This document shows, piece by piece, positions 35,732 through 48,700 of a stretch of DNA of 64,000 nt. The position numbers were made by a program, and so were the translations under genes. Numbering within the stretch: position 1 is the first letter of the stretch; each line of letters begins with the position of its first letter. The stretch is taken from NCBI GenBank assembly GCA_009760855.2, contig WPIO01000204.1, positions 186,001 to 250,000 of the forward strand, read 5' to 3'. Origin of the DNA: Cristatella mucedo (lineage: Eukaryota > Bryozoa > Phylactolaemata > Cristatellidae). Below the pieces are notes generated by a model. It was not told the DNA's origin. It saw only the letters and a program-made list of their open reading frames with translations, and searched no databases.

Positions 35732-37989
35732 GTACCGGTTGTACAGCGGTCGCATATTCATTGCAGCCATTGTCGTACCTTCTTAAAGTGAGCCATCAGA
35801 GAACGCGAAAACTCCGTAAGGCAAGCAGCTGCACAATTGGCAGTGCTATCGATCAAAGACCTGTAAAGATTTAATGCCGTCGTTAGACCAATCTGCAGCC
35901 ATGTTACACAAGTAACATGAAGCGGGCGTGGCCCTATTCGTGACAATTTACCTGGTAATCGTGCTGCTCGAGCTGTGTTGAATTTCACCTCGATCCTAAA
36001 TTCAATAACAAAACACCTGGTTACAGAACGACTATGGCTTACCCGCGCCAATCTCATTGAAGACATCCAAGGTTTACAACTGTAGACAGAATGTGCCTAA
36101 CGCTAGCTGAAGTATACACTAAGAGCAAACCGAACTGCAGGCATCATCTTTCGGCGAGAATTTCACTATTAGCTGTAAGCAAAAACGCTATCTAACCGTT
36201 GAAAATCACTCACTATGGCACTCAGTTGCACTTTAGTCGACCGAGTGTGTATGACGGAATCTCATGAATATATCTATCAGGAGACCTCGACACCCACTAT
36301 CGGTCGGCAGAGGTTCACTACTTATAGTTAATAACGAAATATTCTCAACGGTAAGGCAAGACGTAACCGTAGTTGTAACGAACCGACAGTGGTATTACTC
36401 AGTGTCGGTATGTGACGTACAACAAAACGAATAGTAGGTTTACAGAAATGTCAAATACACCGACCAGTGAGATCTTGCAACCTCATAGCATAGGTCACAG
36501 TTAGGCAATACTTATCTGTGCACTCGTTTAACTGCTTTCATTCTATCTTAGAGTAAGATATAAATCGCAGTCATGCACGACCAGTTATGTGGTAACTTTG
36601 CCAGCGAAACTATTGTGTAAGAGCAATCTTTAAGCTGACTCTGTACGAAATCGTACTGGTTACACAACAACGTATAAAGCGACTGGAGCCATCACCTTGC
36701 CTTCATACAGTGAGCCCTTGGACTAGGCAAATGCCCCTTAAGCTAAGCAGCTGCACCAGTCACAAGCCATTGATCGAAGCCCTGTAAAATTAAGAGCAGT
36801 CGTTGAACCAATCTGCAGCAATCTCACTAAAGTAACATCGAGTGACCGTAGTGACAGCTAAGTTTATTAACCTGGTAAATTTGCAGCTGGTGTGATCTTA
36901 TATTTTACCTAGAACCTTAAATAAACAACAAAACATCCGATTACAAAACGACTGAAGCTCACAAGCAGTGAACACGTTCAATGTATTAAAATTTTGTTGT
37001 TGTAGCCAAAACGTGCCTTACGTCTGCTTAAGACTATACAAAAACAAACCGAAAATCAGGCGTCATGTTGATGCGACACGTTCACTATTAGTCCTATGCG
37101 AATACGCTTTAATTTTATTGAAAATTTCCGGGAAACCTTTATGTCAACGAGTTGCATTTGAGTCGACCGAGCGTGTGAGGAGGGATCTCAAGAATATATC
37201 CATCATGAGACCACGACTCACACGATTGGTCGACCGAGACTCGACAATCATTATTACAAGTCAAATGATCTAAACAGTAATTCAAGATATAACTGTTTGT
37301 TCTTGATTTAATCAATTTTGGTTCTTTATAATAAACGGTAATACATCCGATTACAAAACGACTAAAGCTCACAAGCAGTGTCAATGTGCAAGGAATCACC
37401 ATTTTGTTGTTGTGGCTAGAATATGCCTTACGTCTGCTGAACACTATACTGAAAGGAACTAAAAATATGGCACCAGCTTGCAGCCATACGTTCACTATTA
37501 GTCGTATACGAATACGCTTTAATGTTAGTGAAAATTTCCGGAATACCTTCACAGCACCTAGTTGCATATAAGTCGACCGAGCGTGTGAGGCAGAATCTCA
37601 AGAATATATCTATCATGAGACCACGACACACACGATCGGTCGACAGTTACTCGACAATCATTATTACAAATCAAATAAGCAAAACAGTAATGCAAGACAT
37701 GAATTTAAGAGAAAAAAACTCCCAGTTCTAGTACTTTGCTCGTCTTCGTAACGTGCCGTATAAATTCAAGTAGGTTTACTGAAATATCAACTGAATCTAC
37801 CACTGAGAGTCATGCGATCTCGCAACACAAGATACGGTAAAACAATACACATCAAAGCATCAGTATGACTGCAGCCATGCCAACTCAGCATTAACAATCG
37901 TTTGCAGTCATGCAAGACTAATTTTGCAGCGACTTTGCTCTGGAAACTATACTCCAAGAGAAATCACACTGCTGAAATTTGAAGACGTC
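35732..37989. repeat. Satellite II unit 5 (long form, 2,258)
   Basis: The extra segment lies at about 37,290-37,697 and is nearly the same as in units 3 and 7, with shared introductory sequence GTTTGTTCTTGATTTAATCA. Confidence 0.88.
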
Positions 37990-39838
37990 GTACCAGTTGT
38001 ACAGCGGTTTTATATTCATTGCAGCCATTGTCGTACCTTCTTAAAGTGAGCCATCAGAGAACTCGAAAACTCCTTAAGGCAAGCAGCTGTACCATTAGCA
38101 GTGCTATCGATCATAGACCTGCAAAGATTTAATGCCGTCGTTAGACCAATCAGCAGCCATGTAACACAAGTAACGTGAAGCGGGCGCGGCCCTATTCGTG
38201 CCAATTTACCTGGTAATCGTGCTGCTCGTGCTTTTTGAATTTCACCTCGATCCTAAATTAAATAACAAAACAGCTGGTTACAAAACAACTATGGCTTACC
38301 GGCGCCAATCTCATTGAAGGCATCCAAATTTCACAACTGTAGACAGAATGTGCCTAATACTCGCTGAAGTATATACTAAAAGCATTCCGAACTGCAGGCA
38401 TCATCTTTCGGAGAGAATTTTACTATTAGCTGTAAGCAAAAACGCTATGTAATCGTTGAAAATCACTCACATACCTTTACGGCACGTAGTTGCATTTTAG
38501 TCGACCGAGTGTGTATGACGGAATCTCATAAATGTATCTATCAGGAGACCTTGACACCCACTATCGGTCGGTAGAGGTTAAATACTTACAGTTATTAACG
38601 AAGTATTCTTAACAGTAATGCAAGACGTAACCGTAGTTGTAACGAACCAACAGTGGTAATACTCTGTGTCGGTATGTGACGTACTACAAAAAGAATAGTA
38701 GGTTTACAGAAATGTCAGATACACCGACCAGTGAGGTCTAGCAACCTCACAGTAAAGGTCACAGTCAGGCAATACTTTTTTATGCACTCGTTTAACTGCT
38801 TTCATTCTACCTTTGAGTAAGATATAAATCGCAGTTATTCAAGACCAGTTATGTGGTAACTTTGCCAGCGAAACCATTGTGTAAGAGCAATCACAAAGCT
38901 GACTCTTACGATTATGTACCGGTCACACAACAAACGAATAAAGCCACTTGAGCCATCACCTTGCCTTCATACAGTCAACCCATGGATAAGGCAAATGCCC
39001 CTCAAGCTAAGCAGCTTAACCAGTCACAAGCCATCGATCGAAGCCCTGTAAAATTAAGAACAGTAGTTAATTCGATCTGCAGCAATCTCGCTAAAGTACT
39101 ATCAAGCGACCGTAGCGACAGCTAAGTTTATTTACCAGGTAAATTTGCAGCCGGTGTGATCTTATATCGTACCTAGAACGTTAAATCACCAACACAACAT
39201 CCAATTACAAACTAAAGCTCCCATGCAATGCACACATTCAAGGAATAATCATTTTGTTGTTGTGGCTAGAATATGCCTTATGTCTGCTGAACACTATAAT
39301 AAAACAAACAAAAATCAGGCATCATCTTGCAGCGATACGTTCACTAGTAGTCCTATACGAATACGCTTTAATGTTATATCAAAATTTCCGCCATACCTTC
39401 ACGGCACCTAGTTGCATTTTAGCCTACCGAGCATGTGAGGCGGGATCTGAAGAATTTATCTATTATGAGACCACGACACACACGATCGGTCGACTGAGAC
39501 TTGACAATCATTATTACCAATTCAATTAGCCAAACAGTAATGCAAGACATGACTTTAAGAGAAAAAACTCTTAGTTCTAGTACTTTGCTCGTCGTCGTGA
39601 CGTGCCGTATACATTCTAGTAAGTTTACAGAAATATCAACTGAATCTACCACTGAGGGTCATGCGATCGCACTACACAAGTTACAGTAAAACAATACACA
39701 TCAAAGCATCAGTATAATTGCAGCCGTGCCAACTTAGCATTACCAATCGTTTGCAGTCCTTCAAGACTAATTTTGCAGCGACTTTGCTCTGGAAACGGTA
39801 CTGCAAGAGCAATCAGACAGCTGAAATTTGAAGACGTC
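37990..39838. repeat. Satellite II unit 6 (short form, 1,849)
   Basis: A+B without the extra segment. The B half has CTTACGATTATGTACCGGTC near 38,905. Confidence 0.87.
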
Positions 39839-42094
39839 GTACCGGTTGTACAGCGGTCGCATATTCATTGCAGCCATTGTCGTACCTTCTTAAAGTGAGC
39901 CATCAGAGAACGCGAAAGCTCCTTAAGGCAAGCAGCAGTACAATTGGCAGTGCTATCGATCAAAGACCTGCAAAGATTTAATGCCGTCGTTAGACCAATC
40001 TGCAGCCATGTTACACAAGTAACGTGAAGCGGGCGTGGCCCTATTCGTGACAATTTACCTGGTAATCGTGCTGCTCGTGCTGTGTTGAATTTCACCTCGA
40101 TCCTAAATTAAATAACAAAACACCTGGTTACGAAACGACTATGGCTTACCGGCGCTAATCTCATTGAAGGCATCCAAATTTCACAACTGTAGACAGAATG
40201 TGCCTAACGCTCGCTGAAGTTTATACGAAAAGCACACCGAACTGCAGGCATCATCTTTCGGCGAGAATTTTACTATTAGCTGTAAGCAAAAACGCTATCT
40301 AACCGTTGAAAATCACTCACTATGGCACTCAGTTGCACTTTAGTCGACCAAGTGTGTTTGACGGAATGTCATGAATATATCTATCAGGAGACCTCGACAC
40401 CCACTATCGGTCGGCAGAGGTTCAATACTTATAGTTAATAACGAAATATTCTCAACAGTAAAGCAAGACGTAACCGCAGTTATAACGAACCGACAGAGGT
40501 AATACTCAGTGTCGGCATGTGACGTACTACAAAAAGAATAGTAGGTTTACAGCAATGTCAAATACATCAACCACTAAGGTCTTGCAACCTCACAGCAAAG
40601 GTCAGATTCAGGCAATACTTATCTATGCGCCAGGTTAACTGCTTTCATTCTACCTTAGAGTACAATATAAATCACAGTTATTCAAGACCAGTTATGTGGT
40701 AACTTTGCCAGCAAAATCATTGTGTAAGAGCAATCTTAAAGCTGGCTCTTTACGATATTGTACCGGTCACACAACAAACGAATAAAGCCACTTGAGCCAT
40801 CACCTTGCCTTCATACAGTCAACCCATGGATAAGGCAAATGCCACTCAAGCTAAGCAGCTTAACCAGTCACAAGCCATCGATCGAAGCCCTGTAAAATTA
40901 AGAACAGTAGTTAAATTGATCTGCAGCAATCTCGCTAAAGTACTATCAAGCGACCGTAGCGGCAGCTAAGTTTATTTACCTGGTAAATTTGCAGCCGGTG
41001 TGATCTTACATTTGATCTAGAACCTTAAAAAAACAACCAAACATCCGATTAAAAAACGACTAAAGCTCACAAGCAGTGCGCACGTTCAATGTATCACAAC
41101 TTTGTTAATGTAGCCAGAACATGCCTCACGTCTGCTTAAGACTATACAAAAACAAACTGAAAATCAGGCGTCATGTTGATGCCATTCGTTCACTATTATT
41201 CCGATACAAATACGCTTTAATGTTATTGAAAAACCGGCATACCTTCACGTCAACGAGTTGCATTTGAGTCGACCGAGCGTGTGAGGAGGGATCTCAAGAA
41301 TATATCCATCATGAGACCACGACACACACGATTGGTCGACCGAGACTCGACAATCATTATTACAAGTCAAATGAGCTAAACAGCAATGCAAGATATAACT
41401 GTTTGAACTTGATTTAATCAATTTTCGTTCTTTATAATAAACGATAATACATCCGATTACAAAACGACTAAAGCTCACAAGCGGTGTCAACGTGCAAGGA
41501 ATCACCATTTTGTTGTTGTGGCTAGAATATGCCTTACGTCTGCTGAACACTATACTGAAAGGAACTAAAAATATGGCACCAGCTTGCAGCCATACGTTCA
41601 CTATTAGTCGTATACGAATACGCTTTAATGTTAGTGAAAATTTCCGGAATACCTTCACAGCACCTAGTTGCATATTAGTCGACCGAGCGTGTGAGGCAGA
41701 ATCTCAAGAATATATCTATCATGAGACCACGATACACACGATCGGTCGACAGTGACTCGACAATCATTATTACAAATCAAATAAGCAAAACAGTAATGCA
41801 AGACATGAATTTAAGAGAAAAAACTCCCAGTTCTAGTACTTTGCTCGTCTTCATGACGTGCCGTATAAATTCTAGTAGGTTTACTGAAATATCGAATGAA
41901 TCTACCACTGAGGGTCATGCGATCCAGCTACACAAGTTACAGTAAAACAATACACATCAAAGCATCAGCATGACTGCAGCCATGCAAACTCAGCATTAAC
42001 AATCGTTTGCAGCCATGCAAGACTAATTTTGCAGCGACTTTGCTCTGGAAACTATGCTGCAAGAGAAATCACACAGCTCAAATTTGAAGACCTC
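39839..42094. repeat. Satellite II unit 7 (long form, 2,256)
   Basis: The extra segment lies at about 41,400-41,810, with the same introduction as units 3 and 5 except for GTTTGAACTTGATTTAATCA. Confidence 0.88.
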
Positions 42095-45000
42095 AAACCG
42101 GTTGTACAGCAGTCGCATATTCATTGCAGCCATTGTCGTACCTTCCTAAAGTGAGCCATCAGAGAATGCGAAATCTCCTTAAGGCAAGCAGCTGCACCAT
42201 TAGCAGTGCTATCGATTAAAGACCTGCAAAGATTTAATGCTGTCGTCCGACAAATCTGCAGCCATGTTACACAAGTAACGTGAAGCGGGCGTGGCCCTAT
42301 TCGTGACAATTTACCTAGTAATCGAGCTGCTCGTGCTGTGTTAGATTTCACCTCGATCCTAAATTACATAACAAAACACCTGGTTACAAAACGACTATGG
42401 CTTACCCGCGCCAATCTTATTGAAGGCATCCAAATTTCACAACTGTATACTGAATGCGCCGAACGCTAGCTGAAGTATATAGTAAAAGCACACCGAACTG
42501 CAGGCATCATCTTTCGGAGAGAATATTACTACGAGGTGAAAGCAAAAACTTCTATCTAATCGTTGAAAATCACTCACATACTTTTATGGCGCTTAGTTGC
42601 ATTTTAGTCGACCAAGTGTGTATGACGTAATCTCATGAATATATCTATTAGGAGACCACGACACCCACTATCGGTCGGCAATGGTTCGATACTCATAGGT
42701 AATAAATTAATATTTTCAACAGTAAAGCAAGACGTAACCGTAGTTGTAACGAACAGACAGTGCTAATACTCAGTGTCGGTATGTGACGTACTACAAAAAG
42801 AATAGTAGGTTTACAGAAATGTCAAATACACCAACCACTGAGGTCTTGCAACCTCACAGCCAAGGTCACAGTCAGGCAATACTTATCTATGCGCCAGGTT
42901 AACTGTTTTCATTCTACCTTAGAGTACGATATAAATCGCAGTTATTCAAGACCAGTCATGTGGTAACTTTGCCAGCAAAACCATTGTGTAAGAGCAATCA
43001 CAAAGCTGACTCTTTACGATATTGTACCGGTCACACAACAAACGAATAAAGCCACTTGAGCCATCACCTTGCCTTCATACAGTCAACCCATGGATAAGGC
43101 AAATGCCCCTCAAGCTAAGCAGCTTAACCAGTCACAAGCCATCGATCGAAGCCCTGTAAAATTAAGAACAGTAGTTAAACCGATCTGCAGCAATCTTGCT
43201 AAAGTAATATCAAGCGACCGTAGCGACAGCTAAGTTTATTTACCTGGTAAATTTGCAGCCGGTGTGATCTTACATCGTGCCTAGAACTTTCAATACCAAA
43301 ACAACATCCGATTACAAACTAAAGCTCCCATGCAGTGCACACATTCAAGGAATAATCATTTTGTTGTTGTGGCTAGAATATGCCTTACGTCTGCTGAAGA
43401 CTATATTATTAAAAACAAAAAATCAGACATCATGTTGCAGCGATACGTTCAGTAGTAGTCCTATACGAATACGCTTTAATGTTATTAAAAATTTCCGGCA
43501 TACCTTCACGGCTACTAGTTGCATTTCAGTCAACCGAGCGTGTGAGGCGAGATCTGAAGAATATATCCATCATGAGACCACGACACACACAATCGGTCGA
43601 CAGAGACTTGACAATCATTATTACAAACCAAATTAGCCAAACAGTAATGCAAGACGTAAATGTTTGTTCTTGATTCAATCAATTTTGTAGTTTATAATAA
43701 ACAATAATACATCCGATTGCAAAACGACTAAAGCTCATAAGCAGTGGACACGTTCAAGGAATTATTCTTTTGTCATTGTAGGCCAGAATATGCTGTACGT
43801 GTGCTGAAGACTGTACTAAAACGAGCCAAAATTCAGGTACCATTTTGCAGCGATACGTTCACTATTAGTCCGATACGAATACGCTTTAATGTTACTGAAA
43901 ATTTCTTGCATACCTTCACAGCTCCTAGTTGCATTTGAGTCGACCGAGCGTGTGAGGCGGGACCTCAAGAATATATCTATCATGAGACCACGACACACAC
44001 GATCGGTCGACTGAGACTTGACAATCAATATTACAAATCAAATAAGCTAAACAGTAATTCAAGACATGACTTTAAGAGAAAAAACTCCCAGTTCTAGTAC
44101 TTCACTCGTCTTCGTGACGTGCCGTATTAATGCTAGTACGTTTACTGAAATATCAACTGAATCTATCACTGAGGGTCAAGCGATCCCACTACACAAGTTA
44201 CAGTACAACAATACACATCAAAGCATCAGTATAACTGCAGCCATGCTAGTTCAGCATTAACAATCGATTGCAGTCCTGCAAGACTAATTTTGCAGTGACT
44301 TTGCTCTGGAAACGATACTGCAAGAGCAATCACACAGCTGAAATTTGAAGACGTCGTACCGGTTGTACAGCGGTTTCATATTCATTGCAGCCATTGTCGT
44401 ACCTTCTTAAAGTGAGCCATCAGAGAACTCGAAAACTCCTTAAGGCAAGCAGCTTCACCATTAGCAGTGCTATCGATCAAAGACCTGCAAAGATTTAATG
44501 CCGTCGTTAGATCAATCTGCAGCCATGTTACACAAGTAACGTGTAGCGGGCGTGGCCCTATTCGTGAAAATTTACCTGGTAATCGTGCTGCTCGTGCTTT
44601 TTGAATTTCACCTCGATCCTAAATTAAATAACAAAACACCTGGTTACAAAACGACTATGGCTTACCCGCGCCAATCTCATTGAAGGAATCCAAATTTCAC
44701 AACTTTAGACAGAACGTTACTAACGCTCGCTGAAGTATATACTAAAAGCACACCGAACTGCAGGCATCATCTTTCGGCGAGAATTTTACTATTAGCTGTA
44801 AGCAAAAACGCTATGTAATCGTTGAAAATTACTGACATACCTTTACGGCACTTAGTTGCATTTTAGTCGACCGAGTGTGTATGACGGAATCTCATGAATA
44901 TATCTATCAGGAGACCTCGACACCCACTATCGGTCGGCAGAGGTTCACTACTTACAGTTAATAACGAAATATTCTCAACAGTAAAGCAAGACGTAACCGT

Positions 45001-46615
45001 AGTTGTAACGAACCGACAGTTGTAGTACTCAGTGTCGGTATGTGACGTACTACAAAAAGAATAGTAGGTTTACAGAAATGTCAAATACACCGACCAGTAA
45101 GGTCTTGCAACCTCACAGCAAAGGTCACAGTCAGGCAATACTTATCTATGTACTCGTTTAACTGCTTTCATTCAACCTTAGAGTAAGATATAAATTGCAG
45201 TTATACAAGACCAAATATGTGGTAACTTTGCCAGCAAAACCATTGTGTAAGAGCAATCTTAAAGCTGACTCTTTACGATATTGTACCGGTCACACAACAA
45301 ACGAATAAAGCCACTTGAGCCATCACCTTGCCTTCATACAGTTAACCCATTGATAAGGCAAATGCCCCTCAAGCTAAGCAGCTTAACCAGCCACAAGCCA
45401 TCGATCGAAGCCCTGTAAAATTAAGAACAGTAGTTAAACCGATCTGCAGCAATCTCGCTAAAGTAATATCAAGCGACCGTAGCGACAGCTAAGTTTATTT
45501 ACCAGGTAAATTTGCAGCCGGTGTGATCTTACATCGTACCTAGAACTTTAAATAACCAAAACAACATCCGATTACAAACTAAAGCTCCCAAGCAGTGCAC
45601 GCATTTAAGGAATAATCATTTTGTTGTTGTGGCTAGAATATGCCTTACGTCTGCTGAAGACTATAATAAAACAAACAAAAAATGAGACATCATGTTGCAG
45701 CGATACGTTCACTAGTAGTCCTATACGAATACGCTTTAATGTTATTAAAAATTTCCGGCATAGCTTCACGGCTTCTAGTTGCATTTCAGTCAACCGAGAG
45801 TGTGAGGCGAGATCTGAAGAATATATCCATCATGAGACCACGACACACACGATCGGTCGACAGAGACTTGACAATCATTATTACAAATCAAATTAGCCAA
45901 ACAGTAATGCAAGACATAAATGTTTGTTCTTGATTCAATCAATTTTGTAGTTTATAATAAACAATAATACATCCGATTGCAAAACGACTAAAGCTCATAA
46001 GCAGTGGACACGTTCAAGGAATTATTTTTTTGTCGTTGTAGGCCAGAACATGCCTTACGCGTGCTGAAGACTGTACTAAAGCGAGCCGAAATTCAGGCAC
46101 CATTTTGCAGCGATACGGTCACTATTAGTCCGTTACGAATACGCATTAATGTTACTGAAAATTTCTTGCATACCTTCACGGCTCCTAGTTGCATTTGAGT
46201 CGACCGAGCGTGTGAGGCGGGACCTCAAGAATATATCTATCATGAGACCACGACACACACGATCGGTCGACAGAGACTCGACCATCATTATTACACATCA
46301 AATAAGCTAAACTGTAATGCAAGACATGACTTTAAGGGAAAAAACTCCCAGTTCTAGTACTTTACTCGTCTTCGTGACATGCCGTATAAATGTCAGTACG
46401 TTTACTGAAATATCAACTGAATCTATCACTGAGGGTCAAGCGATCCCACTACACAAGTTACAGTAAAACAATACACATCAAAGCATCAGTATAACTGCAG
46501 CCATGCCAATGCAGCATTTACAATCGTTTGCAGTCACGCAGGACTACTTATGCAGCGACTTTGCTCTGGAAACTATACTACAAGAGCAATCACACCGCTG
46601 AAATTTGAAGACGTC
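42095..46615. repeat. Satellite II units 8 and 9 (long forms, 2,261 and 2,260)
   Basis: Two long units in a row. Their extra segments (about 43,660-44,065 and 45,920-46,325) are alike but form a different version from those in units 3, 5 and 7: TTGATTCAATCAATTTTGTA in the introduction and GTCRTTGTAGGCCAGAA instead of GTTGTTGTGGCTAGAA. Confidence 0.87.
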
Positions 46616-48700
46616 GTACCGGTTGTACAGCGGTCGCATATTTATTGCAGCCATGGTCGTACCTTCCTAAAGTGAGCCATTCAGAGAACGCGAAAACTCC
46701 TCAAGGCAAGCAGCTGCACCATTAGCGGTGCTATCGATCAAAGACCTGCAAAGATTTAATGCCATCGTTGGACCATTTTGCAGCAATGTTACATAAGTAA
46801 CGTGAAGCGGGCGTGGCCCTATTAGTGACAATTTACCTGGTAATCGTGCTGCTCGTGCTGTGTTGAATTTCACCTCGATCCAAAATTAAATTACAATACA
46901 CCTGATTACGAAACGACTTTAGCTTACCGGTGCTAATCTCATTCAAGGCACCCAAATTTTACAGTTGTAGCCAGAATTTGTCTAACGCTTGCTGAAGAAT
47001 ATACCGAAAGCACACCACACTGCAGGCATCATGTTACGGCGAGAATTTCACTACTAGCTCCAAGCAAAAACGCTATGTAATCGTTGCAAACACTCACATA
47101 CTTTTGCGGCTCTTAGTAGTATTTCAGTTGACTGAGTGTGTTCAATGGAATTTCAAGAATATATCCGTCAGGAGACCACGATAAATATTAGCGGTCGGCA
47201 GAGGTTCTCTAATATCGTTGATAAGTGAATATGCTAAACAGTAATGCACGTCATAATCGTAACGGAATGGAAGCGCCAGCACTAGTACATAATCTCTCTT
47301 ATTGATGTACCACAAAATGACTAGTAGGTGTACAGAAATTCATCCGAATCTACTTTTGAAGGTTATGCGAACCCACTGCATAAGTCAAAGTAAGACTATA
47401 TATAATAATTCATCAGAATAACTGCAGCCATGCTAACTTAGCGTATGGATTCAATGGCAGTAATGCAAGACCAATACTGCAGTGACGTTGCTTGTGAAAC
47501 TACAGTGTAAGGGCGATCCCAGAGCTGACGTTTGAAGATATTGTACCGGTCGTACAGCAGTGGCGTAATGTCATTCCAGCCATTACGGTTAGTTCTTCAA
47601 GCGAGCCATCGAAGAAGCCAAATATTCATCAAGCCACGCAGCTGCATTAGTAACAGTGCTATTAGTGCCATAGAAGAACTTCTAAAATGAAGGGCAGCCG
47701 TTGAACACTTTTACCATAACGTCACAAAAGTAACTTGAAGCGAGCGTGACATGATCAAAATTAGTTCACCCGGTAATTGTTCAGCTGGTGCAGCATTGAA
47801 TTTCACTGTGACCCTTAAATAAAAAACAAAACACCTGATTACGAAATGAATACGACTCACCAGTACTAATCCCATTTAAGGCATCAAAAATAAATAATTG
47901 TAGCCAGAATGTGCCTTACGTTTGCTTAGGATGATACTAAAACATACGGAATAGCAGGCAACATCTGCCGGCGAGTTTCTAACTATTAGCTCCATGCAAA
48001 AACGTTTTGTAAACGTTGTTGAATCACTTGCATTCTTTCACCGCACTTAGTTGTATTCAGGACGACCGAGAGTGTGTGAAGGAGTCTCAAGAATATATTT
48101 GTCAGGAGACCACGGCAGACACTTTCGGTCGACAGAGATTCGGTACTTACCGTTATTAACTAAAAACGCTAAACAGTAATGCAAGACATAGCTGTAAAGG
48201 AAACAAACCACCAGGGATAGTACTTAAATGCATAGTTTAATGCCCCTCAGAAATACTAGTAGATATACAGGAAAATTGACTGAAAATATTACTGAGAGTT
48301 TTGCATCCCCACTGCATATGTCACGGATGGCAAAGGAAAACTGCAGCACCAATAATGCCGTCACGCAAACTCACTGTAAGACATTTATGGTAGTCATGCG
48401 AAGTCAGTTCAATAGCAAATGTACCGTCGGAAAAATGATAGAAGAGCAATCACAAAGGCTATTTTTGAAAACTGAGTACCGGACTTACCAGTCACATAAA
48501 GTCATTTTCTCCGTCGCAGTTCCGTCATAGAGTAAGCATACTCATGGTTCCCAAAGCTGTTAAACTGAATTACCTCCATCAGTAACACAGCCGTCGATCG
48601 ATGGCCTGTAAAAGTTAAAGGTAGTCGCTGAAAGGTTCCGCAGCGATCTCACAAAAGTAATTCACGCGACCGCGAGTGAAGTCAATTTATGCGATTACTA
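46616..48700. repeat. Diverged right edge of satellite II
   Basis: The landmark phrases continue at 47,543 (ATATTGTACCGGTCGTACAG) and about 48,475 (GAGTACCGGACTTACCAG), so the 925-base step is kept, but substitutions rise steadily to the right and similarity fades near 48,700. Edge decay of this kind is expected where copies are no longer homogenised. Confidence 0.8.

Larger units (their letters stand above)
27845..48700. repeat. Satellite array, subfamily II: two-part higher-order repeat
   Basis: GTACCGGTTGT (A half) or GTACCGGTTAT/GTACCGGTCA (B half) recurs every 925 or so bases. A-half landmarks lie at 27,918, 29,771, 31,624, 33,884, 35,732, 37,990, 39,839, 42,095, 44,356 and 46,616. Steps are 1,853, 1,853, 2,260, 1,848, 2,258, 1,849, 2,256, 2,261 and 2,260. 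A and B are diverged versions of one ancestral monomer (both carry the GAATATATCTATCA-GAGACC box and the AACAAAACA...GGTTACAAAACGACTA phrase). Same-type halves in neighbouring units are nearly identical, while A and B within a unit differ widely, the usual sign of a higher-order repeat kept uniform by unequal exchange. No reading frame survives in both halves. Confidence 0.93.

Noticed and set aside
33038-41673. Three near-identical 142-codon minus-strand frames (33,038-33,466, 37,139-37,567, 41,245-41,673)
   Set aside because: They span the extra 408-base segment of the long satellite units and are alike only because those units are alike; other units have no such frame.
27845-48700. A CRISPR-like or rRNA/5S-type tandem gene array
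   Set aside because: Repeats are nearly a kilobase long with no spacers, and no known RNA gene sequence or conserved Pol III boxes are visible in the monomers.
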